Source: Thioalkalivibrio sp. ALJ21 (GTDB lineage Bacteria > Pseudomonadota > Gammaproteobacteria > Ectothiorhodospirales > Ectothiorhodospiraceae). Taken from it: DNA of 64,000 nucleotides. The notes beneath the pieces are model-generated. The model was given only the letters and a program-made list of their open reading frames with translations. It was not told the origin of the DNA and made no database searches. Numbering within the stretch: position 1 is the stretch's first letter; every line of letters begins with the position of its first letter. The stretch lies in the NCBI RefSeq assembly GCF_000378605.1, contig NZ_KB905158.1, forward strand, positions 225,721-289,720, given 5' to 3'. This document shows, piece after piece, positions 56,734 to 64,000 of this stretch. The position numbers and the translations under genes were made by a program.

Positions 56734-58164
56734 ATGAATGATGGCGCCATTCCCTTTCGTCGCGCACTGACGCTCGCCTTGCTTGCCGCTTTCGGCACCG
56801 CCACACAAGGGGCGCTGGCAGACTCGGGCTGGAGTATTGAGAGCCCCGAGCATCTTGATACCCCTGACCGCATCGAATCGGCCGATCCCCGCGGCGATCT
56901 GACGGCCTTGATCGAGCAGCTGCGCAAGAATGGCGACGTTCAGGTTTATGCGCGCGTTGACGCAGACTCCCGAACCATCGAGATCCGGGAGGCCGAGATT
57001 AAGGCGGAAGGCGTTCTCGCCCCTTATGTCCGCGACTCCCTGGAGTCCACTCAGCGTCATCTCCCTCTGACGGATCTAGCCGCCGAGGCACGCGGCGGTC
57101 GGCCCGCGATCTCCTACGGCCAGGTCAAGGATGGGACGCTTCCCGTCACTGCAGAGGTCAACGAGGCTGATCGGACCGTTCTGGCGGCCATGGTCTCGTC
57201 CTACGGCGGCCGGAATACCGGCGAAAACATCATCTCCGGGCTCTTCCGGACGGGCGCCGGAGGTTGGATCTTCTCGGGCGGATACTCCCACGGCGTTGAG
57301 GCAATCAGCCCCAGTGATTCGAAAGGCGGGCGCTACGACGCACTCCAGCTGAGTGCCATGCGTCCCGCCCCGGTCGGCGTCTTCTCCTTGCGTGGGGCAT
57401 ACGCCGACTCCAAGCAGGGGGGCGATTTCGCCGATTTCGACCTGAACGGGACCACCTATAGGGCATCGATTGGTTGGTCCTACCCGGTCGAGGGCCTCAA
57501 GCCGTACGTGAACCTCAATCACTACTACCAGGAAAGCAACATCGGGATCGTTGCTCTCGAGGGTGACCAAAAATCCACCGCGGTCGAGATCGGGGTGGAG
57601 ACCGACCACAAGATGGACTGGGGAAGGGCCGCCCCTCTGTCGATGACGCTCGATGCGTCGCTTGAGCGGGGCCTTTCGGCCAGCAATTCCGGATTTGGCC
57701 TTGGCCGGGAGCTGGATTCCAATTGGACCCGCCTGGCAGTAGACGCCAATGCATCGCAACCCCTGGGCTCAATGCTCCTGTCCATGTCCGCTGGACTCCA
57801 GTCAAACTCGGGGATGCTCCCCAATCAGCGCGACTTTGTGATCGGCGGACAGCACCGGGGCTCTGGCTACCGAGCCGGCATCGCAAGCGTAAGCGAGGGT
57901 CACTACGCAGGTTTGCGGCTATTCACTCCTGCGGTCGATTTTGAGAACGGCCGGATCCGCCCCTTTGTTGGCTACAACATGGGCAGCGGAAAACCCATGA
58001 TCGGCGACCGCCGCACGGTCGAAAGCGTCGAGATCGGCACCGTCATGCGCTTCGGGGACCACTTCTCCGGAGAGGTTGGGTATGCCCGCGTCACGAATGA
58101 CCGGAACGTCATCACCGACGACTCTGATGGCCGCCTGAATTTCAACCTGGTGGCGCGCTTCTGA
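56734..58164 (+). CDS. TpsB-type outer-membrane transporter (divergent, short)
   Basis: A 476-residue protein with a signal peptide (LALLAAFGTATQGALA), a short periplasmic part of about 110 residues with room for at most one or two POTRA domains, and a beta-barrel region (alternating strands to the C-terminal Phe). The FhaC/ShlB L6-loop region is recognisable (RDFVIGGQHRGSGYRAGIAS), but the canonical VRGY reads GSGY (S377 replaces the Arg). Family length is normally about 550. It is directly upstream of its presumed substrate. AAAGG precedes the ATG. Confidence 0.8.
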   Translation: MNDGAIPFRRALTLALLAAFGTATQGALADSGWSIESPEHLDTPDRIESADPRGDLTALIEQLRKNGDVQVYARVDADSRTIEIREAEIKAEGVLAPYVRDSLESTQRHLPLTDLAAEARGGRPAISYGQVKDGTLPVTAEVNEADRTVLAAMVSSYGGRNTGENIISGLFRTGAGGWIFSGGYSHGVEAISPSDSKGGRYDALQLSAMRPAPVGVFSLRGAYADSKQGGDFADFDLNGTTYRASIGWSYPVEGLKPYVNLNHYYQESNIGIVALEGDQKSTAVEIGVETDHKMDWGRAAPLSMTLDASLERGLSASNSGFGLGRELDSNWTRLAVDANASQPLGSMLLSMSAGLQSNSGMLPNQRDFVIGGQHRGSGYRAGIASVSEGHYAGLRLFTPAVDFENGRIRPFVGYNMGSGKPMIGDRRTVESVEIGTVMRFGDHFSGEVGYARVTNDRNVITDDSDGRLNFNLVARF

Positions 58165-58197
58165 TAGCCCCCGATCGACGACCAATAAAGGACGAGC

Positions 58198-61100
58198 ATG
58201 AACCACATTTTCAAGAGCATCTACAACGCGGGATTGGGCGCTTGGGTTGCAGTCTCCGAGCTCGATGGACGCCGAGGACGTCAGGCTTCTGGGGTATCCG
58301 GACAATCGCCTGAGATCACCGAAGCGCAGCGTGACTCTTCAGGATCGATGATTCGACGAATGGCGGCCCTGTCCGCCGGGGTTGCCTTGGGCCTGTGTGC
58401 TGCCTCGGCTTCGGCCGGGCTCCCGAGCGGCGGGGTTTTCATCCATGGTTCGGATGGCACCATCACCGAGATCGATTCGAACACGCTGGAGATCCTGGCG
58501 GACCAGCTGGGCGATACGGCGCTCGGCAATGCCGACGGCGTAACGATCGACTGGACGGGCGGGTTCAACATCGGCTCGGGCAATGAGGTCATCTTCAGTG
58601 ACCAGGGGGCCGCGGGCACTCCCGGTATCTGGGTCAATATCGACCAGACAGGAGTCCTGTCCCAGATTGATGGCGCGATCACCAATCTGACTGGCGCCGC
58701 CGTGGCCCTCATCAACCCGAATGGCATGCACATTGGGGGATCGGCGGTATTGCCATCCAACTTCATCGGACTGGCAGCCGAACACGATATCGATGGCGAC
58801 ATCCTCAGTGCTGATTTGACCGATGCTCCCATTACGGTCGATGCCGGTGTCACCATTGAAGGGCTCGACGGCCTGGACTCCGTGACCGATCACGTCGAAG
58901 TGGCGGTGAATGCTACGGACGCACAGGTCGACCTCGTGGACGCAGAGACCGATGCGCCGACCCTCCCATTTATGACCGGGCAAACCGGCCAGAGTGACGC
59001 AGCGTGGGACGCCCCCGAAGTGGTCGTGGATCTCGAAAATCGCGACTCTCTTGTCGGCAACTCGAATGTCTATCTCAAGCTGCCGGACGTAGAAGGCGGA
59101 TTTGACGGCGATCTGAACGAGCAGCAGCTGACGATCCGATCGGATAGCGCTAACGTTCTGCGCACTCATGTGCTGACGCCACAGGATGCGAACCTCAACC
59201 TGCGCTATGAGACGGATGGCAGTGACGGCTTCAAGGTCGTCGCGCCATACGAAACCGGAGGGCGCCTGCGCGGCTCGGTATTCGTCGATGCTCCGAACTT
59301 CAACCGAACTGCCGGCCGCTCGCTCCAGATCGCAGGCTTCTACGACATCGTGGACGCCGACATCGAGACCACTGACGGTCGCATGTACATCCTCTCCCAC
59401 CTGACGGGCCCCCAGGGCAATCTTTGGCGCGACACGATTGGGTACGGTGATTCATTCCCAGGGATCCGCATCCAGGATGCGCGCATCGTCGCAGAGGGGA
59501 ATGACTCTCGTGTCTCGATATTCCAGAACCTCGAGAGCGAGAACGTTGACCCCGGGTACGAGGTTGCGCTCGAAAACGTTGAGATCTCCACCAACGCGGA
59601 CGGCCGCAACCTGATCATGAATTCAGCGGGGGGCGTCCATATCGACCGCCTCACCTATCGCTCGGATCATACCGGCGGCGGCAATCTCGCCATCTTCTCT
59701 GAGGACTGGCGCAGCAATTCGCGCGGGCATTCTCTTCTGATCGAAAACAGTGACATTCAGACCCCGGATCTCCAGGCGCACAGCTACACCGATCTCGGCG
59801 CCGAGCATGGCCTTACGGTCCGCAACACCGATATTGATGCGGACATCGTGGGCTTCCAGAGCTACTCCAACATGGTTGGCACTCCGGGCGATGACCCGAC
59901 CGATGCCCGCGGGATTCTTGTCGAAGACGTGAATATGTCCACGATGAGCCTGTATGCGTTCGTCATGGACCATGGTGACCTGATTGTTCGTGACTCCAAC
60001 TTCGACTTCATTGGTGACAGTAGCGGGTGGACCACCCATGCCGACCTGATGTTCGACGGGTGGGGCAACGATGGCCTGGTGAAGCTCGAACGCGTCAACA
60101 TCATGGATTCGTCCGTGGAGATCTTCGGGGATACGGCATACAGCGGGGCTGGCTCCAGGAGCAGCGCGATCGAGCTTCGCGATGTCGTGATTGGCGTCAC
60201 CGACGAAAGCGTCATGGATGAAGGCTGGGAAGGGCACTCCCTGATCGTGGAGAACAGCGGCTACGACAACCGAATTCTCCTGGAGAACGTCCACTACTAC
60301 GGTGCCGATTACGTCATGCTGTACGGCGGCGAAGTCGAGGTGCGCGACTCGGAAATTCTCGGTGGATTCATCGATATATTCACAGAAGACCATGCTCAAT
60401 ATGCCGATGGCAGCATGCGGATCACCGATAGTGACCTCACCTCACTGGAAGACTGGTGGTTGGGCGCCTTTGGCGGCGACATGATCATCGAGGGGAGCCG
60501 TTTCGAGGCAGGCACTGACCTGAACTGGGCTCCGATGATGGAGGTCGGCCCCGGTGTCGTCGGCTCGGGAAATGTCATGCGCATCATCGACAGTGAGATC
60601 ATCAGCACTGTCGGACTTGACCTCATCGCAGATGCCGACGGCTCTTCGTCGAACTACTCGATCGGCATCATGGATTCGCAGATTGACGCAGGGGACTACC
60701 TGGACGTTCTGGCTTACAGCGGCTCCGTGGCCATTCTGAGGTCCAACCTCGAGGCCGATGAGTCAATGCTGATCAGCGCTGACGGGGGAACCAGTGGCGA
60801 TGTCGTGATTCAAGGCTCCCGTCTCGCCCTGAGTGGGATGGATGGCTCAATGACGATCGAGGCCTCCCGGGACCATGGAGGGGACATCGTTTACCGAGAT
60901 GCCTCATCCATCGAAACCAATGGCGGAACCTTGGAGTTTGACGGCGGCGGACGCACCTATCTGGGCGTGAACCCTGACAGCGACCTCGAGGGGGATCTCA
61001 CCAACGACCAGACCTGGACTGCGGATGCGAACCACACCGAAACCACCATCAACGGGGTGGCGGTGGCCGACATGGGTGACGATGACATGGTCCGGTTCAA

Positions 61101-61527
61101 CACCGATTACAACCCAGAGGGCGTGGACGGGACGCTGTTCGATCCGTCCGAAGGCGGCACGGTAATCCTTGCAGCAGGCGAGAACGATGAGCCAGGCGAG
61201 GAGGGTCGGACCCTGCGGACTATTTGGGCCTCCGGGGAGGTGGCTCCGGAACCTGAGCCTGAGCCCAATCCTGAGCCGGAACCTGAGCCTGAGCCGGAAA
61301 CGGACATCGATGATCCCGCGGTAACGGAAGGGTTCGTGATCAATGCCGAAATCACGCGAGACCGCGGCTTTGAGGAGCCCGTGAGCCACAGCGATCGCAC
61401 GCTCTGGACACACTCCCACGATGCCTCGAGCGATGCCTCGATCACCACATCAACCAGTGATGCGGAACCGGAAGGCAATATTGACCTTCAAGATGAAGAG
61501 CGCGAGGACGAAACGATCTCCAATTAG
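58198..61527 (+). CDS. TpsA-type exoprotein with ESPR and TPS domain
   Basis: A 1109-residue secreted protein. The first 22 residues (HIFKSIYNAGLGAWVAVSEL) are an extended signal peptide region; a hydrophobic signal follows (SAGVALGLCAASASA). The TPS domain has INPNGMHIGG (N173-G176), followed by about 700 residues of beta-helix-type repeats (IEGSRFEAG, IIDSEIIST). Near residue 1015 comes a Pro-Glu repeat (EPEPEPNPEPEPEPEPE), and then an acidic C-terminus. It is secreted by the TpsB encoded 33 bases upstream; adhesion or contact-dependent activity is expected, but no toxin domain is visible. Confidence 0.85.
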   Translation: MNHIFKSIYNAGLGAWVAVSELDGRRGRQASGVSGQSPEITEAQRDSSGSMIRRMAALSAGVALGLCAASASAGLPSGGVFIHGSDGTITEIDSNTLEILADQLGDTALGNADGVTIDWTGGFNIGSGNEVIFSDQGAAGTPGIWVNIDQTGVLSQIDGAITNLTGAAVALINPNGMHIGGSAVLPSNFIGLAAEHDIDGDILSADLTDAPITVDAGVTIEGLDGLDSVTDHVEVAVNATDAQVDLVDAETDAPTLPFMTGQTGQSDAAWDAPEVVVDLENRDSLVGNSNVYLKLPDVEGGFDGDLNEQQLTIRSDSANVLRTHVLTPQDANLNLRYETDGSDGFKVVAPYETGGRLRGSVFVDAPNFNRTAGRSLQIAGFYDIVDADIETTDGRMYILSHLTGPQGNLWRDTIGYGDSFPGIRIQDARIVAEGNDSRVSIFQNLESENVDPGYEVALENVEISTNADGRNLIMNSAGGVHIDRLTYRSDHTGGGNLAIFSEDWRSNSRGHSLLIENSDIQTPDLQAHSYTDLGAEHGLTVRNTDIDADIVGFQSYSNMVGTPGDDPTDARGILVEDVNMSTMSLYAFVMDHGDLIVRDSNFDFIGDSSGWTTHADLMFDGWGNDGLVKLERVNIMDSSVEIFGDTAYSGAGSRSSAIELRDVVIGVTDESVMDEGWEGHSLIVENSGYDNRILLENVHYYGADYVMLYGGEVEVRDSEILGGFIDIFTEDHAQYADGSMRITDSDLTSLEDWWLGAFGGDMIIEGSRFEAGTDLNWAPMMEVGPGVVGSGNVMRIIDSEIISTVGLDLIADADGSSSNYSIGIMDSQIDAGDYLDVLAYSGSVAILRSNLEADESMLISADGGTSGDVVIQGSRLALSGMDGSMTIEASRDHGGDIVYRDASSIETNGGTLEFDGGGRTYLGVNPDSDLEGDLTNDQTWTADANHTETTINGVAVADMGDDDMVRFNTDYNPEGVDGTLFDPSEGGTVILAAGENDEPGEEGRTLRTIWASGEVAPEPEPEPNPEPEPEPEPETDIDDPAVTEGFVINAEITRDRGFEEPVSHSDRTLWTHSHDASSDASITTSTSDAEPEGNIDLQDEEREDETISN

Positions 61528-61590
61528 ACCCGGTCACGCTCCACACACGACCCCACCCATCGGAGCCGCACGTTCCGTGCCTCCACATTC

Positions 61591-61624
61591 CCCTCGCCCT
61601 GGACTCTCCAGACGAGGGTTTTTT
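61591..61624 (+). terminator. Terminator of the tpsB-tpsA operon
   Basis: CCCTCG (61591-61596) pairs with CGAGGG (61613-61618), enclosing CTGGA/TCCAG, then six Ts. Confidence 0.8.
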
Positions 61625-61689
61625 GTTGGAGGGGTTAGGGCGGGAAGGACTACGAATGAGGACGCCAATCACACTGAGCGCGCGCACTG

Positions 61690-61917
61690 ATGCCCCCTGA
61701 TTGCGATCGCTCTCACCCAATCGAGGACCGCCTGCGTTCACTGCCCCCGGCCGCAATCATCGCCTGGATGTTCCGGTCGCATTTCGAAGGACTCATCCAA
61801 CCCTGGGTCCAGATGCTGGATGGTTGCGAGCAACCAGGGTCCCGGAACCTGGTCGACCTCGATTTCCATTCCCGTCACGGCTGCCCCCGGTATTCGAACG
61901 GGATCTTGGCGTGCTGA
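61690..61917 (+). CDS. Unknown 75-residue protein (or first part of a frameshifted gene)
   Basis: Begins at an ATG shortly after the tps terminator. Sequence such as PAAIIAWMFRSHFEGLIQPWVQML looks coding. It overlaps the next frame by seven bases (GTGCTGA). A C5 run at 61883-61887 could instead mark a frameshift joining the two frames into one protein of about 300 residues. Confidence 0.45.
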   Translation: MPPDCDRSHPIEDRLRSLPPAAIIAWMFRSHFEGLIQPWVQMLDGCEQPGSRNLVDLDFHSRHGCPRYSNGILAC

Positions 61918-62603
61918 CGGCGCAGCTGCTACCCGGTGTTCAGGACCCAAGGATCGTGGCAGTGCAGCTGGAATTCCAGGGGAAGGGGGACACCCCCTAT
62001 ACGCGCAAATACGAGCTTCAGGGGCTCCTGCGCATGCTCCCGATCCCAATGGACTACGCGATCCCAAAAGAGCTCCCAGTCGACTTCTGCAGGGTACGGG
62101 AACACCACCCCAATCGCCCGCCCAAGAACGAGCCGCCTGTCTCGATGCTGCTCGACGAAGTGCTGTACGAGAAGCCTTTTACCTCCGACGATGTTTTGTC
62201 CTCCATCCGCTCGAGCCTTCGGCCAGATGGCCTGATCGACTGGAGCCTGGTGCACGACCGTCTCGGCGGCCCAGGTCGGATCGAAGACTCACAAGCGGGG
62301 GACAGCGGCCTTGCCCGGCAACCCGAGCGAACATTGGACGCCCTGTCGCGTGCGCAAACCGACCAAGCCTCCCTAGCCACAAAGAACACCCACGCTCGAG
62401 CCGAGACGCTGCAGCACATCATCCAGGTGGGTCTCTCGCTCACGATGACCCAGGCAATGAAGGAGGGGGTGCAGGAGAGCGAATCGGGCCCTGTCGCACT
62501 CGCTCCCGACTGTAGTCGACCGAGCCTTAGATCGGCAGCCGCCGTTCGAGCACCGCAGCACGCAAAAATCCACTCGTGTTCGCCGCCCCCTCCGTTTTCG
62601 TAA
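61911..62603 (+). CDS. Unknown 230-residue protein
   Basis: If separate, it starts at a GTG overlapping the preceding stop. Contains VAVQLEFQGKGDTPYTRKYELQGLLRMLPIPMDY and a helical middle. No family was recognised. Sequence upstream of the GTG in this frame (PVFERDLG) also looks coding, which favours the frameshift explanation. Confidence 0.5.
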   Translation: MLTAQLLPGVQDPRIVAVQLEFQGKGDTPYTRKYELQGLLRMLPIPMDYAIPKELPVDFCRVREHHPNRPPKNEPPVSMLLDEVLYEKPFTSDDVLSSIRSSLRPDGLIDWSLVHDRLGGPGRIEDSQAGDSGLARQPERTLDALSRAQTDQASLATKNTHARAETLQHIIQVGLSLTMTQAMKEGVQESESGPVALAPDCSRPSLRSAAAVRAPQHAKIHSCSPPPPFS

Positions 62604-62665
62604 CAAGCATCCTTTATGCTAATGGACTCCACGGCTGTTCCATCAACCTACGAAAGAGCACACAC

Positions 62666-63316
62666 ATGAAAAGAACACCTCTTGCGGCACTATTGGTCAG
62701 TGGATTTCTTCTGAGCGGATGCATGGCGACACCAGGCGCCGGCGGCGCCGGGGCGGGTTCCGTGGCGGGCACAATCGGCGCCATCGCCAACCGCGGAAAC
62801 TCCGAACGCCAATTCGAGCGCGCACAGCGTGAAGCGGAAGCGGCCGCACTTGCACCCACCGAGCAGGAGATCGAGGTTGCAACAATTCCGGCAACCGTCG
62901 GTGACGACCCTCAGGCACAGGCAGCCCATGAAGCCATCGCGATGGGGATCGATTCGATGAGCGGGTCAGATGCAGCCCGCAGTGGCGCCGCTATCGGTCA
63001 GCGCGGTCCTTCTGCGGCGATGGCGGGGAACCTCGGTGCCGCCGCATCGGGCGCAAGCATCGGCATGGCGGCCGGGTTGGCGGGCGCTGGCACAGGGGCC
63101 GCATTCAGGGCCATGGCGCGAGACTCTTCGGTTACCTTCGAGGATGTGCAAGCGATGAATATCGACATCCAGCGCAGTGAGGAGTACGTCCACACCAATG
63201 GACTCACCTGCGTTGATTTCACGGTTGATGCATCGAGCCTTCCGGAAGGGCAGGCGGATCAGTTTCAGGAAACCACGGCATGCAAGACTGCTGATGGCGA
63301 CTGGGAGCCCATCTAG
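62666..63316 (+). CDS. Lipoprotein with glycine/alanine-rich central segment
   Basis: A 216-residue lipoprotein (lipobox LSGC). A glycine-rich run follows (GAGGAGAGSVAGTIGAIANRG), then a charged helix and a second Gly/Ala zipper-like segment (GNLGAAASGASIGMAAGLAG), similar to outer-membrane glycine-zipper proteins. Two Cys near the C-terminus could form a disulfide. A strong terminator follows. Confidence 0.7.
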   Translation: MKRTPLAALLVSGFLLSGCMATPGAGGAGAGSVAGTIGAIANRGNSERQFERAQREAEAAALAPTEQEIEVATIPATVGDDPQAQAAHEAIAMGIDSMSGSDAARSGAAIGQRGPSAAMAGNLGAAASGASIGMAAGLAGAGTGAAFRAMARDSSVTFEDVQAMNIDIQRSEEYVHTNGLTCVDFTVDASSLPEGQADQFQETTACKTADGDWEPI

Positions 63317-63347
63317 CCCCCAGTCGAAGCCAATGCGACGAAAAGAG

Positions 63348-63372
63348 CGGGGCGGTCAACGCCCCGTTTTTT
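63348..63372 (+). terminator. Rho-independent terminator of the lipoprotein gene
   Basis: CGGGGCG/CGCCCCG stem with five-base loop (63348-63366) followed by six Ts. Its T tract also touches the end of the convergent gene. Confidence 0.85.
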
Positions 63373-64000
63373 ATGGGTCTAGCGTCCAGTGTTTGCCCAG
63401 GTTCCCCACAAACGCATCGTAATCCCCGGCGACCTCGTGCCCGGCTTCTTCCAGGACCTCACGACAGCCGGCATTGTTGGCTCCGTAGCGACGCACTACG
63501 AAGTGATGGCCGAATTCGCCACCGTCCGCGCCCTCAGGAAGAGGGATCCCCGGAATCCCCTGGCCCAAGACTTCACCCCCTCCGATCCCAATCCCTCGGT
63601 AATCCCTGCGCACACCCGCGATCGGCGCATGCAGGTGATCGTTCGACACAGATGGATCCCCCATGCAGATCTTTCCTGCAACGCTGCCTACATCGCCTTC
63701 GAGATCAATCACGCCGATGTTTCCGTACCAGCCCACACCCACTTCGCACTGGTAGAAGATCACATCCTCAAGGGTATTCCCTGCGCTGTCGGTCGCCTGC
63801 GTATTCAGGCATAGGCCACCAGCGGAGGCGTCGATACGGAATTTCTCGTTACCGCTCGGAGCGTTGCCACCACCGCCGCCACCGCCGCCTTGGTTGCCAC
63901 CACCGCCACCGCCGCCGCCTTGGTTGCCACCACCACCGCCGCCGCCTTGGTTGCCACCACCACCGCCGCCGCCTTGGTTGCCACCACCACCGCCGCCGCC
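63371..64000 (-). CDS. Glycine-rich protein, N-terminus outside the window (partial)
   Basis: The frame is open from the window's right edge to a TAA at 63371-63373 and gives 209 residues. The visible N-terminal part is a tandem repeat of seven or eight glycines followed by NQ (63870-64000), encoded by a 27-base unit. The remainder (APSGNEKFRIDASAGGLCLNTQ...) is soluble with four cysteines and a Gly-rich loop (RGIGIGGGEVLGQG). The layout of a low-complexity linker and a C-terminal domain fits a secreted or surface protein. Confidence 0.6.
   Translation of the reverse strand, partial: GGGGGGGNQGGGGGGGNQGGGGGGGNQGGGGGGGGNQGGGGGGGGNAPSGNEKFRIDASAGGLCLNTQATDSAGNTLEDVIFYQCEVGVGWYGNIGVIDLEGDVGSVAGKICMGDPSVSNDHLHAPIAGVRRDYRGIGIGGGEVLGQGIPGIPLPEGADGGEFGHHFVVRRYGANNAGCREVLEEAGHEVAGDYDAFVGNLGKHWTLDP

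Noticed and set aside
58339..59400. 353-codon minus-strand ORF opposite tpsA
   Set aside because: Antisense shadow of a gene with clear TPS motifs; no start signal or known domain.

Overview
This 64 kb window reads as accessory DNA from a moderately high-GC gammaproteobacterium, most likely part of a large plasmid, integrative element or giant temperate phage. The reasons are: about 70 mostly small, tightly packed genes; a 21-gene tRNA array; several addiction or defence modules; plasmid/phage-type hypothetical domains; and accessory copies of housekeeping enzymes (NAD-dependent ligase, RNase HII). A gammaproteobacterial host is suggested by the two-partner secretion pair with an extended signal peptide, a MaoP-like (DUF413) domain and an exact rrn-type boxA. 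No virion, conjugation, replication or partition gene was recognised, so the replicon type stays open.

Layout. 1-10.5 kb: GIY-YIG nuclease, two paralogous winged-helix regulators, an orphan MNT nucleotidyltransferase, a MaoP-like coiled-coil protein, a secreted EEP nuclease, an AP2-like protein, a Fic/HTH pair (mobile mystery proteins B/A) and an HNH endonuclease. 10.65-14.54 kb: 21 tRNA genes plus one tRNA-like element, all on the minus strand, interleaved with short ORFs and structured spacers; a boxA lies just upstream. 15.0-22.9 kb: a long minus-strand run with a beta-class DNA methyltransferase, a nuclease-like protein, RNase HII, an ATP-grasp protein and envelope proteins. 23.0-27.1 kb: an orphan DndC-like sulfurtransferase and small proteins. 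27.2-32.1 kb: a complete compact type II-C CRISPR-Cas locus (tracrRNA, cas9, cas1, cas2, 5-repeat array). 32.2-47.3 kb: uracil-DNA glycosylase, AbiEii-like toxin pair, a regulator and a catalytically degenerate CI/LexA-like repressor, a Dam-like phage methyltransferase operon, PrlF/YhaV toxin-antitoxin and YedK (SRAP). 47.4-56.5 kb: lipoprotein, LigA, two related membrane proteins (one frameshifted at a G8 tract) and a membrane HEPN protein. 56.7-61.5 kb: a two-partner secretion system (divergent TpsB plus 1109-residue TpsA). 61.7-64 kb: unknown genes, a lipoprotein and a glycine-rich protein that runs off the window.

How the parts may work together. At least eight promoters share one architecture: a TTGWTT -35 box, one base, a 9-bp near-palindrome CGTA-N-TACG, then a -10 box about 17 bases after the -35. 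They drive otherwise unrelated operons across some 35 kb, which suggests one replicon-encoded regulator; the repressor at 37.9-38.5 kb, which faces one such site, is the natural candidate. In the CRISPR locus the tracrRNA promoter, anti-repeat and terminator can all be read on the minus strand. The array also appears to be transcribed on the minus strand, from promoters carried inside each repeat, and ends at a terminator between cas2 and the array.
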